Shown: positions 8,873 through 18,117 of the stretch, one piece after another
Layout: each line of letters opens with the position of its first letter
Numbering within the stretch: position 1 is the first letter of the stretch
From: Oscillospiraceae bacterium MB08-C2-2
GTDB lineage: Bacteria; Bacillota; Clostridia; Oscillospirales; Ruminococcaceae
Direction: 5' to 3'
DNA: 64,000 nt
Assembly: GCA_035621215.1 (NCBI GenBank)
Contig: CP141729.1
Coordinates: forward strand, 2,750,944 to 2,814,943
The notes under the pieces: generated by a model
The model's database searches: none
What the model was told of the DNA's origin: nothing
The model's input: only the letters and a program-made list of their open reading frames with translations
Translations under genes and position numbers: made by a program

Positions 8873-9367
8873 ATGTTTTTGCTCTCCTTCCGGTTTTCTC
8901 GTAAAAAAATGCTGGTAACAGGTCTTGTGCTGTTGGTTGCTGCGGCTGCGGTTATAGGCGGGTTGGGAATCAAGGGTTCCCGAGATGCTCTGACAGTGGG
9001 CTCAGGCGAACTTTCTCAGCAGGCTAAGGTCACCACAAAGGCAAAGGATAACCAGCAGCGGGTGGATTTTATCTGCTCCTTCGGCTGGGAAATTGATTCT
9101 GAGCCCATGGAGGTTATGGAGGTCATCATTCCAGAAGAATTTGATGAAACCTATACCGCTTACAATTCCATGCAGATGACCCAAGGCTTTGATCTTTCCA
9201 AATTCAGCGGCAAACGTGTTAAGCGCTACAGCTATGCAGTTCTCAACTATCCCGGCGAGCCGGAGGTTCGGGTGAATCTGCTGGTATCCGGTGATAAGGT
9301 CATTGGCGGGGATGTCTGCTCCACCAGTCTGGATGGCTTTATGCATGGTTTTTCCATGACCGATTAG
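8873..9367 (+). CDS. DUF4830-domain membrane-anchored protein
   Basis: A 164-residue protein with one N-terminal membrane anchor (about residues 13-32) and an extracytoplasmic domain. The C-terminal part has the sequence features I recognise from the clostridial DUF4830 family: FGWEIDSEP, IPEEFDETYTAYNSMQ, QGFDLSKFSGK, NYPGEPEVRVNLLV, and a closing GGDVCSTSLDGFMHGF. Function is unknown. The position just after the sigma-F operon suggests a sporulation-linked role, but this is inference only. AGAGGTGA precedes the ATG. Confidence 0.8.
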   Translation: MFLLSFRFSRKKMLVTGLVLLVAAAAVIGGLGIKGSRDALTVGSGELSQQAKVTTKAKDNQQRVDFICSFGWEIDSEPMEVMEVIIPEEFDETYTAYNSMQMTQGFDLSKFSGKRVKRYSYAVLNYPGEPEVRVNLLVSGDKVIGGDVCSTSLDGFMHGFSMTD

Positions 9368-9396
9368 CAATTCAGACAATATACCGGTTTTAATCC

Positions 9397-9442
9397 AAGC
9401 TGTTTGGCGGGCCTAGGGGGCTTGTATCCAAACAGCTTTTTT
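9397..9442 (+). terminator. Rho-independent terminator
   Basis: AAGCTGTTTGG (9397-9407) pairs with CCAAACAGCTT (9428-9438), followed by TTTT. It ends the sigF/DUF4830 region. Confidence 0.85.
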
Positions 9443-9625
9443 GCGTTTGGTTACCTCTTGTCAAAAAAGCCGAAAAATGCTATATTGGAATCAAATGAAA
9501 AGGGTATTTTGCCGGATTTTGTTTAAGCTTGCAGGGTGCACTATAAATATATGCTGCAAAATGGATGATTCCCTATGCTTTTTGCTCCGGCAGGGCCTGA
9601 CTCTATACGAGAAAGGCGGGATCAC

Positions 9626-10204
9626 TTGAGGGAAAGACACTGGATTATGCTGCTGATTACCCTGCTGGTTTTTGCGGGGAATATTGTTTTGAGCAAAAGC
9701 CGAAAGCCTTTTTTAAATAAGCTGTATGGGTATACCTCTGCTCTTACGGGGTTAAGTGGCATCATTGGCCTTGCTTTGGTGCGGCCAGCTTTAAAGCGTC
9801 GGCTTAAAAAAGTGCAGGAAGAAGGAATCCTTGATGAGGATCGGGTTAACTGGCTGCTTGGGCGATTCAACCTTTTTGCCAAGTGCGTTTTGATTGTCAT
9901 AGCAGTGGCCGCGTTGGTTCTGATTCTGCTGTTGCTTGTGAACCGCTTGCGCTATTCTCGCCGCTTTCATCGGGAATATACAGCGGTGGTGTGCTGGGTT
10001 ATGCCTGGGTTGATTCTTTTAGCGCTGGGTTTCGGCTTTTTCTCGTTGGATAAGCGGTTTGATGTGGCCAGCTATATGCTGACCTATTCTTGGTTTGGAA
10101 ACTTTGCCCTGTATATTTTGTTGGCCGCTAAATACCATGCAGGCCAGCTGGGGAAGAAGTGGTCTGAGCCTTCTGCTGAGGGGGAACAGCCCCAGCGCCG
10201 GTGA
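9626..10204 (+). CDS. Integral membrane protein of unknown function
   Basis: A 192-residue protein with about five hydrophobic segments (near residues 6-20, 35-52, 90-112, 125-145 and 155-172) and charged loops, including a KRRLKK patch after the second segment. I do not recognise a family. TTG at 9626 is preferred as start because AAAGGCGGG lies 6 bases upstream; an in-frame ATG at 9575 has no ribosome binding site. The stop overlaps the upstream end of the pseudouridine synthase frame, so the two are probably co-transcribed. Confidence 0.6.
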   Translation: MRERHWIMLLITLLVFAGNIVLSKSRKPFLNKLYGYTSALTGLSGIIGLALVRPALKRRLKKVQEEGILDEDRVNWLLGRFNLFAKCVLIVIAVAALVLILLLLVNRLRYSRRFHREYTAVVCWVMPGLILLALGFGFFSLDKRFDVASYMLTYSWFGNFALYILLAAKYHAGQLGKKWSEPSAEGEQPQRR

Positions 10205-10254
10205 AGTCGCAATATAACAAAAATTTTCATATTGTGGAAAAAGGAGGCAGGTTA

Positions 10255-10989
10255 TTGAAACCCGTTCGTCTGGATAAAGCCATTGCCGATCAGGGGCTGC
10301 TGAGCCGCCGTGAGGTTCGGGAACTGATTCGCAGGGGCGTGGTACGGGTCAATGGTGATTTGGTTTCGTCACCGGAATATCCTGTGGCCCAAGAGGATTG
10401 TGTTACGGTAGAGGGTCAGGAATTGATTATTCGCCGTTTTCTGTATTTGATGATGAATAAGCCTGCTGGCGTTCTTTCCGCCACCCGGGATCGAAACGCC
10501 TCCACTGTGGTGGATTTGGTTCCGCCTTCTCTGCGGCGCAAGGGGCTTTTTCCCGCTGGTCGCCTGGATAAAGATACCACCGGATTTGTTCTGCTCACCG
10601 ATGATGGGGATTTCTCCCATAAGATTCTGTCGCCTAAAAGCCACATTCCCAAAACCTATCATGTACGGTTTGACTGCCCCATGCGCCCGGAGATGCCGGG
10701 GGCCTTTGCGGCCGGGCTGACTTTAGATGGAGGAGATGCTTGCCTCCCAGCCTCTATACGCCTGCTTGATCCTTCTGAGCCTACCGTGGCGGAGATTGTG
10801 ATTCATCAGGGGCTTTATCATCAAATCAAACGAATGGCTGCGCAGTTTTCCCTTGGTGTGGTGGAGCTGCGCCGGGTGAAAATGGGTGAGCTTGCGTTGG
10901 ATCAATCTTTAAAACCGGGAGAATGCCGGGAGATTACAGCCGCCGAACGCACTCTGCTCTTGCAGAAAGCTCCATTAATTTTCGAATGA
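10255..10989 (+). CDS. RsuA-family 16S rRNA pseudouridine synthase
   Basis: Converts a uridine in rRNA to pseudouridine; the RsuA group typically modifies 16S U516. Of 244 residues, 1-55 form an S4 RNA-binding domain (RLDKAIADQGLLSRREVRELI), followed by the catalytic domain with the signature GRLDKDTTGFVLLTDDG, where Asp is the catalytic residue, and KRMAAQFSLGVVELRRVKMG near the C terminus. TTG at 10255 is chosen because AAGGAGG lies 8 bases upstream and the S4 domain begins directly after it; a GTG at 10201 is in frame but poorly placed. Confidence 0.9.
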   Translation: MKPVRLDKAIADQGLLSRREVRELIRRGVVRVNGDLVSSPEYPVAQEDCVTVEGQELIIRRFLYLMMNKPAGVLSATRDRNASTVVDLVPPSLRRKGLFPAGRLDKDTTGFVLLTDDGDFSHKILSPKSHIPKTYHVRFDCPMRPEMPGAFAAGLTLDGGDACLPASIRLLDPSEPTVAEIVIHQGLYHQIKRMAAQFSLGVVELRRVKMGELALDQSLKPGECREITAAERTLLLQKAPLIFE

Positions 10990-11353
10990 AAAAAAGCCCT
11001 TTTGGGGAGTTCCCATATTTTACAAGATTGTTCTAGGCAAAATGTACAAAGAATAACAACAGGCTCCGAGATTCTGCAAACGACATTTGGCCGAATCATG
11101 GGACTATAGCAATTAAGTAAGTTCTGTTTTTAAGAAGTATTCATAAAAAGTTTTGATTTGTGACGCAAAGAAAGCGGCGAATTTGGCACTTATTCTATAG
11201 CCTAGTTCGCCATATTCGAGTAAATCGAAAATTTTGACAAAAAAAATCTTTTGGATATGTTGCAAATTATACAATTTTTTTGTAGAATAATGAGGAAAGA
11301 TTTTTTGGCAGCAATGCAAATGCGTTCTGCCAGCGAAACGGGGGAAAGAGAAT
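10990..11353. other. AT-rich intergenic region upstream of the ftsEX cluster
   Basis: A gap of 364 bp, more AT-rich than its surroundings. It carries the promoter listed separately at 11260-11288. I see no gene, no strong terminator after the pseudouridine synthase, and no RNA of a known class. Confidence 0.5.
11260..11288 (+). promoter_or_regulatory. Probable sigma-A promoter for the regulator-ftsEX cluster
   Basis: TTGCAA (11260-11265), 17-bp spacer, TAGAAT (11283-11288), 65 bp before the regulator start. A second possible start (TTGACA at about 11234 with a weaker TATGTT) overlaps it. Confidence 0.55.
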
Positions 11354-12439
11354 ATGTCGAATAGGCTGTTCCAAGGCATCGTGCATCAGATGCGTGAATC
11401 CATTGACCGTGTCATTGGTGTTGTGGACGAAACCGCTACGGTTATTTCTTGCAGCGATCTGACGAGAATTGGAGAAACCTTCGAATATTTAATGCTGGGA
11501 CTGACAGAAGTTACAGATACGGTGGTGCGGGATAATTATACTTTTAAATCCTTCGGCAGCAAAATAAAGCCGGAGTATGCCGTGTTTGTAGAAGGCACCG
11601 ATGAGCTGGCCGCCAAATTCTGCAGTGTGCTGGCTGTCTCCTTTTTCAGCATCAAACAGTATTACGATGAGAAATACGATCGGAATAACTTTATCAAAAA
11701 TGTTATTCTGGATAATATTCTTCCTGGGGATATTTATGTCAAGGCCCGGGAGCTTCACTTCAATATCGATGTCAGCCGTGCTGTGCTTTTGGTGCGCATT
11801 GTTTCGGCCAACGATATCTCCGCTTTTGATGTAATCCAGAATCTTTTCCCCGATAAGCAGAAGGACTTTGCTTTTAACATCAGCGAAACGGATATTGTGC
11901 TGGTCAAGGAGATCAAGGCTGGGATTGAATCCAAGGATTTGGAAAAGCTGGCCCGCTCCATTGTGGATACTCTAGGTTCTGAATTTTACACCAAGGTTGT
12001 TATCGGCATTGGCACTGCGGTTGTGGGTGTCAAGGATTTGGCACGCTCCTTTAAAGAGGCCCAGGTGGCGCTTGAGGTGGGCAAGGTGTTTGATACCGAA
12101 AAGGCCATTGTCAGCTACGATAATCTGGGCATTGCCCGGCTGATTTATCAGCTGCCTACCACCTTGTGCGAGATGTTCCTGAAAGAAGTCTTTAAAAAGG
12201 GTTCGATCGAAAGCTTGGATCAGGAAACTCTGTTTACCATCCAGCGCTTTTTTGAGAACAACCTGAATGTATCCGAAACCTCCCGTAAGCTGTTTGTTCA
12301 CAGAAACACTCTGGTTTACCGGCTGGAAAAAATCCGCAAGCTTACCGGCCTGGATCTGCGGGAATTTGATCATGCCATTATTTTCAAGGTGGCGCTTATG
12401 GTTAAAAAATACCTCACCTCCAATCCGGTCAAATACTAA
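11354..12439 (+). CDS. PucR/CdaR-family helix-turn-helix regulator
   Basis: A 361-residue cytoplasmic regulator. The C-terminal 60 residues form the HTH_30-type DNA-binding domain (LNVSETSRKLFVHRNTLVYR) seen in CdaR and PucR regulators. The middle part (about 120-270) resembles the GGDEF-like region of that family and the N-terminal 110 residues are a less conserved sensory part. The gene is 45 bp ahead of ftsE and shares its strand and probable promoter, so it may control the ftsEX-murein hydrolase-protease cluster; the target is inferred from position. A GGGGGAAAGAG site precedes the ATG. Confidence 0.82.
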   Translation: MSNRLFQGIVHQMRESIDRVIGVVDETATVISCSDLTRIGETFEYLMLGLTEVTDTVVRDNYTFKSFGSKIKPEYAVFVEGTDELAAKFCSVLAVSFFSIKQYYDEKYDRNNFIKNVILDNILPGDIYVKARELHFNIDVSRAVLLVRIVSANDISAFDVIQNLFPDKQKDFAFNISETDIVLVKEIKAGIESKDLEKLARSIVDTLGSEFYTKVVIGIGTAVVGVKDLARSFKEAQVALEVGKVFDTEKAIVSYDNLGIARLIYQLPTTLCEMFLKEVFKKGSIESLDQETLFTIQRFFENNLNVSETSRKLFVHRNTLVYRLEKIRKLTGLDLREFDHAIIFKVALMVKKYLTSNPVKY

Positions 12440-12484
12440 CTCAGCGCAGAGTTGCTGCGCGCGCTTGGAAATGAGGCGAACACT

Positions 12485-13339
12485 ATGATTGAATTTTCCA
12501 ATGTTTCCAAAGTTTATAAAAATGGAACACAGGCGCTGAAAAATATCAGTTTTAAGGTGGAAAAGGGTGAATTCGTTTTTGTGGTCGGCGCATCCGGCGC
12601 TGGTAAAAGCACCCTGATTAAAACACTGCTGCGGGAGGAGATCCCTTCCAGCGGCACTGTTTTTGTTAACGGCAACAATTTGGGCCGTATGAAACGCCGC
12701 CATGTTCCAAAATTTCGCCGCTCCCTGGGTGTTGTGTTTCAGGATTTCCGCCTGATTCCCAACATGACTGTTTATGATAACGTAGCCTTTGCTCTGCGGG
12801 TTACCAATGTGGCCAGCAAGGATATCCGCCTGCGGGTGCCCTATATTCTGGATCTGGTGGGTCTGGCAGATAAGGCCAAGTGTTTCCCTGAGCAGATTTC
12901 CGGCGGTGAGCAGCAGCGTGTAGCACTGGCTCGGGCGCTGGTCAACAATCCCTCCATTATTATCGCGGATGAGCCTACCGGCAATATTGATCCTGAGCTG
13001 AGCTTCGAGATTGTGGACTTGCTCAGTGAGATCAATAAGTGCGGCACCACCATTCTGATGGTTACCCACGCCCATGAGTTAGTTTCTTACTTTAACAAGC
13101 GGGTGATCACCATCAGTGATGGTACTGTCATCTCCGATAACAACAGTGGCGTGGCCCCTGAGCTGTTTACAGGAGAAGCGCTGGATGACTTTGACCGTAA
13201 TACAGCCGGCAAACAGAAACAAATCGATTACTCCGATGTCACCGTCAGCGATCTGCTGCGCCGGTATGAGCAGAAAAACAACCGGGGTTTCGGACAGCCT
13301 GGCAAAAAGGTGTCGGGGGGTACATATGAGAGGCCATAA
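12485..13339 (+). CDS. ftsE: Cell division ATP-binding protein FtsE with C-terminal extension
   Basis: ABC ATPase that drives FtsX and controls peptidoglycan hydrolysis at the septum. Walker A GASGAGKS is at residues 35-42, the signature SGGEQQR near 139, and Walker B IIIADEPTG near 158. At 284 residues it is about 55 longer than the usual 225-230: after residue 225 there is a polar, acidic then basic tail (TVSDLLRRYEQKNNRG...). ATG at 12485 follows GAGGCG; the upstream in-frame TTG is not supported. It overlaps ftsX by 14 bases. Confidence 0.95.
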   Translation: MIEFSNVSKVYKNGTQALKNISFKVEKGEFVFVVGASGAGKSTLIKTLLREEIPSSGTVFVNGNNLGRMKRRHVPKFRRSLGVVFQDFRLIPNMTVYDNVAFALRVTNVASKDIRLRVPYILDLVGLADKAKCFPEQISGGEQQRVALARALVNNPSIIIADEPTGNIDPELSFEIVDLLSEINKCGTTILMVTHAHELVSYFNKRVITISDGTVISDNNSGVAPELFTGEALDDFDRNTAGKQKQIDYSDVTVSDLLRRYEQKNNRGFGQPGKKVSGGTYERP

Positions 13340-14231
13340 TATTGCCTACCTTTTTAAGGAGGGCTTTCGCAATTTATTCCATAACAAGCTGATGTCCTTT
13401 GCGTGCATCGGTGTTTTGATGGCTTGCCTGCTGCTGATCGGTGGGGCGGCCATGTTTTCCATTAATGTCAACAGCATTGTCCAATATGTAGAGGATCAAA
13501 ACGAAATTGTAGCCTTTTTATCCGATTCCATGGAGCAGGGCGATATTGATGTATTGACCCTGAAGCTGGGGAAAATGGAAAATATTCTGCAGGTCACCTT
13601 TATTTCCAAAGAACAGGCTTTGGAAGGAGAAAAGGAAAAGATGGGGGAGTTTGCTTCCCTTCTGGATGGTTTGGAAGAAACCAACCCTCTGCCGGATACA
13701 TTCATCATTCGTATTGACGATCTGGCGAAGCTGGAGCAAACTGTTGGTCAGCTTCGGGATATGGATGGCATTGAAAAAGTAAATGCTCAAACTGAGGTTG
13801 CCACCATTCTGACCGGCATAAAAAAAACGGTTACTGTGGCGGGCATCAGCATCGTTATTATTCTTGTGGTGGTTTCTGTGGTGATTATTACAAACACCAT
13901 CAAGCTGACTGTTTTCAGCCGCCGCAAGGAAATTAATATTATGAAATATGTAGGCGCTACCGATACCTTTATCCGCATGCCTTTTGTTGTGGAGGGGATG
14001 ATGATCGGGCTGATAGCGGCTTTGCTTGCGTTTGGGCTGCTTTGGGGCGGCTATTGGTATCTCCTGAAATGGATCGGGGAGAATTATGGCCCTTATATCG
14101 GCCCGGTTTATGCCAACACTGTGGATTTTGTTTCGGTTGCCCCCTATGTTCTAGGAGGTTTCTCCATCCTAGGTATTTTTATTGGGATGGTTGGGAGCGG
14201 CATGTTTATTCGCAAATATCTGAAGGTTTAG
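13326..14231 (+). CDS. ftsX: Cell division permease-like protein FtsX
   Basis: A 301-residue membrane partner of FtsE. Topology fits FtsX: one N-terminal membrane segment (about 22-45), a large extracytoplasmic loop (about 48-170) with ISKEQAL and ETNPLPDTFII features, and three C-terminal segments (about 175-200, 222-248, 270-295). The FtsX loop usually binds a coiled-coil murein hydrolase or activator, here probably the next gene. ATG at 13326 lies within the end of ftsE. Confidence 0.95.
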   Translation: MRGHNIAYLFKEGFRNLFHNKLMSFACIGVLMACLLLIGGAAMFSINVNSIVQYVEDQNEIVAFLSDSMEQGDIDVLTLKLGKMENILQVTFISKEQALEGEKEKMGEFASLLDGLEETNPLPDTFIIRIDDLAKLEQTVGQLRDMDGIEKVNAQTEVATILTGIKKTVTVAGISIVIILVVVSVVIITNTIKLTVFSRRKEINIMKYVGATDTFIRMPFVVEGMMIGLIAALLAFGLLWGGYWYLLKWIGENYGPYIGPVYANTVDFVSVAPYVLGGFSILGIFIGMVGSGMFIRKYLKV

Positions 14232-14250
14232 TGAGGGAGGAATCATACAC

Positions 14251-15486
14251 ATGCTTAGGACAGAAAAAAGAAGGCTGAGCTTTTTGGCCTTCACCATGGC
14301 TTTTGTATTGATCATTACAGGTTCTGTGCGCCCTCTGCTGGTTTATGCCAACGACGATGAGGAGAACGAAACCCAAGCCTCCTCCAGCACCACCAGCAAA
14401 TACCAAAGTGAGCTGGATGCCATCAGCAAAAAGCTCAAGGAGCTGGAAAACAGCAGCAAAGAAATCCAGCGGAACATTGCGGATGCCAAAACTCAGAAGG
14501 ACAAAGAAACCGCCAACAAAAACAGCTTGGATACACAGATCAACATCACCAAAAGCGAGATAGAACTGCTTGAGGAGCGCATTACGGTTCTGGAGCAGAA
14601 AATCGCCGATAAGGAACAGGAGATTGTGGATAAACAGGCTGAAGTCGATGCAAACTACGAACAGTTTCGTAAGCGTCTGCGGGCGATGTATATGAACGAT
14701 GAAGCCAGTGTTTTGGGTCTGGTGCTGGGGGCAGACAGCTTTGCCGATTTCCTCACCAAAACCGAAACGGTGGTGCGTATTTCTGATCATGACCGTAAGC
14801 TGATGGAAAACCTCACCCAGGAACGTATCCAGCTGGAAGGCCTAAAGGCCGATCTGGAGGATAATATGGCTGATGTGGAGGAAACCCGGCTCGAAACCGA
14901 GAACAAGAAAAAGGATTTGGGTGTTAAGCTGCAAGAGGTTAACCTGAAAATCCATGAAATTGCGGATATGGAGAAGCAGTTTAACTCAGAACTGGATAAA
15001 AACAAAGCCGAAATGGCTCGCATGCGTGCCGAAATGGATGAAATCTACAAACGCATCGAGTGGGATAAGAGCCCTTATGTAGGCGGCGAAATGGCATGGC
15101 CGCTTCCCGGCTTCACCAAGATCAGCTCGGAATATGGCTATCGGTTTAATGGCGCCGATTTCCACACGGGCATGGATATCACCGGTTCCAACGTTTATGG
15201 CCAGTCTATTGTGGCGGCCAATGCCGGAACGGTCAAGTTTGTTAACTGGACTTATACTGCAGGCCGAGGTTATGGTATTTATGTCATTGTAGACCACGGC
15301 GGCGGTGTTTCCACCCTGTATGCTCACTGCTCCAGCATTGCGGTTAAGGTGGGAGATGTTGTTACACGAGGGCAGGCGATTGCATCGGTAGGCTCCACCG
15401 GCTGGTCCACTGGGCCGCATCTCCATTTTGAGGTGCGTATTGATGGGAAGCACACCAACCCTAAGCCTTATGTAATGAAGAAATAG
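14251..15486 (+). CDS. Murein hydrolase with coiled coil and LytM (M23) domain
   Basis: A secreted 411-residue protein. An N-terminal signal peptide (about 1-32) is followed by a low-complexity linker, a long coiled coil (about 48-265) and a C-terminal M23 domain (about 285-411). The zinc ligands look complete: H305 and D309 in HTGMD and the HLH pair at H390/H392. This differs from E. coli EnvC, whose LytM domain is degenerate and only activates amidases, so direct endopeptidase activity is likely, as with PcsB-type partners of FtsEX in Gram-positives. It starts 19 bp after ftsX with GAGGGAGG. Confidence 0.92.
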   Translation: MLRTEKRRLSFLAFTMAFVLIITGSVRPLLVYANDDEENETQASSSTTSKYQSELDAISKKLKELENSSKEIQRNIADAKTQKDKETANKNSLDTQINITKSEIELLEERITVLEQKIADKEQEIVDKQAEVDANYEQFRKRLRAMYMNDEASVLGLVLGADSFADFLTKTETVVRISDHDRKLMENLTQERIQLEGLKADLEDNMADVEETRLETENKKKDLGVKLQEVNLKIHEIADMEKQFNSELDKNKAEMARMRAEMDEIYKRIEWDKSPYVGGEMAWPLPGFTKISSEYGYRFNGADFHTGMDITGSNVYGQSIVAANAGTVKFVNWTYTAGRGYGIYVIVDHGGGVSTLYAHCSSIAVKVGDVVTRGQAIASVGSTGWSTGPHLHFEVRIDGKHTNPKPYVMKK

Positions 15487-15626
15487 AAGCTGTTTGGGTA
15501 TATATTTTTGTATTCCGCTGACTACCGTGCCCACAGGTGCGGTAGTCATTTTCAAATAGAGCAAGGAAAGACCCGCTTATATTGTGGACGCGTTTTTCCC
15601 TCAATCCCAAGGAAGTGAGTGATGGA

Positions 15627-16871
15627 ATGAATAAAAAAATATCGCTGGGAGCGGTTATCGCCATTTTGGCTGTAGTTGCTGCGGCTGTTTTTTCAATGAC
15701 AATGACCTATGCCAACCAGACCTTTAATGCAAAAACGGCTAATCTTCGTGAAAGAGAAAAGCTGTATTCTAAATTTGCTGAAATCAACCGGCTTGTGCTG
15801 GATAATTATTTGAAAAATGTGGATGAGAACGCGTTACTGGATAGTGTTGCCCAAGGCTTTGTAAAGGGCATTGGCGATGAATATGCTGTCTATTATGATG
15901 CCAAGGCCTATGAGAAGATTTTGAAGGACGCCGATGATCAACAGGCAGGGATCGGTGCTGTTTTAACAGCCAGCCCGGATGGTTATCTGCAAGTGGGCGA
16001 GGTCTATCCGGAATCTCCGGCTCAAATTGCCGGCATCAAGGAAGGCGACATCATTGTTAAGGTGGATGAAACCGATCTGACCATGGAAAATACCCAACAA
16101 ATGGCCTCGGACATTCAGGGGGATGCAGGCACCAAGGTGGTATTGGTTGTCCGCAGCGGCGGCGAGGATTCCACCAAAGAGCTAACCCGCCGCCATGTGG
16201 AGGTACCCACCGTTTATTCCCGTATGCTGCCCGATACACAGGTCGCCTATCTGCGCATTACCCGTTTTAGCGACTATACTTCCGATCAATTTAACACAGA
16301 GCTGCAAAAAATGCTGGATCAGGGCGCTCAGTCTTTAATATTTGATGTTCGGGATAACCCCGGTGGTTCCATGGCTGCCACTATGCGCATTCTGGATAAG
16401 CTGCTGCCTTCCTGTGTAATTGCTTCGGCAACCTACCGCAACAACACTACCGAGGTTCTTGCTACCTCCGATGCCAACCAGATTCAGATGCCTATGACCA
16501 TTCTGGTCAACGGGAATACTTCCTGCGAGGCTGAGCTGTTTGCCATTGCCATTAAGGATGAGGGGGGAGGCCGTTTGGTCGGTTCCACCACCAAGGGCAA
16601 GGGCATTCTCCAAAAGGAGCTGCAGCTGGAGGATGGATCAGCTATCAAAATTTCCGTTGCTTATCTCAATCCGCCCAAAAGCCCCGCTTTCCACGAAGTG
16701 GGCATTAAGCCGGATTTTGATGTTGTCATGCCTGCAGAAATGGAAAAGAACTGGATGAATTTGGATGAAACGGTGGATCCTCAGCTCAAAAAGGCTGTGG
16801 AGGTTGCTGTAACGACCATGAAAACCGGTGCACAGGCCGAATCTTCCAGTGGGGTTTCTTCCGCCGGCTGA
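15627..16871 (+). CDS. S41 C-terminal processing protease-like protein with Cys at the nucleophile position
   Basis: A 414-residue exported protein: N-terminal membrane anchor (about 6-28), helical segment, PDZ domain (about 90-180), then the S41 core. The catalytic region reads NGNTSCEAELF where most family members have NxxTASAAELF. Counting back 25 residues from the conserved catalytic Lys (in KGKGILQ), as in Prc-type enzymes, lands on the Cys, so Ser is replaced by Cys while Lys and the downstream Gln are kept. Bacillus CtpB-type genes also sit beside ftsEX. ATG at 15627 follows GGAAGTGAG. Confidence 0.88.
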   Translation: MNKKISLGAVIAILAVVAAAVFSMTMTYANQTFNAKTANLREREKLYSKFAEINRLVLDNYLKNVDENALLDSVAQGFVKGIGDEYAVYYDAKAYEKILKDADDQQAGIGAVLTASPDGYLQVGEVYPESPAQIAGIKEGDIIVKVDETDLTMENTQQMASDIQGDAGTKVVLVVRSGGEDSTKELTRRHVEVPTVYSRMLPDTQVAYLRITRFSDYTSDQFNTELQKMLDQGAQSLIFDVRDNPGGSMAATMRILDKLLPSCVIASATYRNNTTEVLATSDANQIQMPMTILVNGNTSCEAELFAIAIKDEGGGRLVGSTTKGKGILQKELQLEDGSAIKISVAYLNPPKSPAFHEVGIKPDFDVVMPAEMEKNWMNLDETVDPQLKKAVEVAVTTMKTGAQAESSSGVSSAG

Positions 16872-17073
16872 GAGAAAGTCGGCACAGGTGCTGTTACCCG
16901 TTAGTGCTCTGTACTATCCCGAGCCCTTCCCGCATAGACATACTGTATGTGTAATTCATATGCCGCAGAGATTTTAGAGGGATGCATTTCTTTTAAATCC
17001 GGCGGGGTATATACGCAGGCTGTGCCCGCTGGCTTTGCGGCACAATTGTCGATGCAGGGTGAGGGTGGTTTGG

Positions 17074-17985
17074 ATGTTTGTTGTGTTGGAAATAAATGAT
17101 CGGCAGGAGCCGGGTTTATTACACCGTCTTGCGGGAAAGCTGACAAAAGCCAAGCTTCAGCTGGAGCGGGAAACTCTGTTTGGCAAAAGCTATGGGAGGC
17201 TTCGGGTCAGCTCCTTGGAAAAGGAAGCCGATTGGTGGCGTGTCTATCAGTATTTGGGCCGTTATGGCCGGCGGCTTCTGTTGCCGGAAGGTGTGGAAGT
17301 TCCCGGCGGCGTTCCACTTCTGGGTTTTCACAGCGGGCTTTTTGATACCGAGGTGCTCTTTCATACAGCCTGTGCCATTATCAGCCGCAGCCGCATGCAG
17401 ATGTATCGCCGCCTTGTGGGGCTTATAGACCCGGACGGCCGCTATGTCAGCCAGTTGGCCGGTTTGCTGAAGTATTTTACTGCGGTGAAGGTGCATACGG
17501 ACAGGCCGGATTTATATCGGCCAGCCTGCCGGGAGATGATGGAAACCTTTGGGGCACCAGTGATGATCTGCGAAAGCCTTGCAGGTCTGGAAGGCTGTGT
17601 AATGGTGCTGTGCCCACAGCCTTTTGAAACGGAGCAGCCCCTTCGTTTGAGCGGCCCCGTGTTGGGCGATGAGAACATCCGCCTGCCCTGCAAGTTTGAT
17701 TTAATTTCTCACCTTGAGGTGGAATTGCCCCAGGATATAAAGGAAAAGCTGCCCCCGGGGGTATCTCCCCATGAGTTTGCAGGTGCGCTTTATGAGCTGT
17801 TGGATATACGCAATCAGCCCCTTGTGGCTAAAAATATGCGATACAATCACAAAGTTTCCAGTTTGGGAGAGGTTGTGGGGCTGCTGGCCCGGCAATTTGA
17901 AGTGGCCACTTCCAATACGCCGCCCTGTGAGGCGAGAGAGGAGGAACGGGTCACAACCCGCTCGCCCTTCTCGGTGGAGCTATAG
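17074..17985 (+). CDS. Hypothetical protein, 303 aa
   Basis: A soluble protein I do not recognise. It has no signal peptide or membrane segment. Visible features are a basic N-terminal third with LLHRLAGKLTKAKLQLE, a GLIDPDGRY motif near residue 120, two Cys in a CESLAGLEGCVMVLCP stretch near 175-190, and a Glu/Arg-rich C terminus. ATG at 17074 is preferred because GTGAGGGTGG precedes it. Its neighbours (the S41 protease, greA) do not point to a function. Confidence 0.65.
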   Translation: MFVVLEINDRQEPGLLHRLAGKLTKAKLQLERETLFGKSYGRLRVSSLEKEADWWRVYQYLGRYGRRLLLPEGVEVPGGVPLLGFHSGLFDTEVLFHTACAIISRSRMQMYRRLVGLIDPDGRYVSQLAGLLKYFTAVKVHTDRPDLYRPACREMMETFGAPVMICESLAGLEGCVMVLCPQPFETEQPLRLSGPVLGDENIRLPCKFDLISHLEVELPQDIKEKLPPGVSPHEFAGALYELLDIRNQPLVAKNMRYNHKVSSLGEVVGLLARQFEVATSNTPPCEAREEERVTTRSPFSVEL

Positions 17986-18032
17986 GCAATTATGCTTAAA
18001 ATAAGACCAAACTTTTAATTTTTTTCGATCAC

Positions 18033-18061
18033 TTGACAGCCTTGGGCACTTTTACTATAAT
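18033..18061 (+). promoter_or_regulatory. Consensus sigma-A promoter of greA
   Basis: TTGACA (18033-18038), exactly 17 bp, TATAAT (18056-18061): a perfect match in both hexamers, 57 bp before the greA start. It is the strongest promoter I see in the window. Confidence 0.92.
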
Positions 18062-18117
18062 ACTGTTATTGCCTGAGGCCCTAATCAGCAAGAGTATTGG
18101 ATAAGGGGAGAATATAA

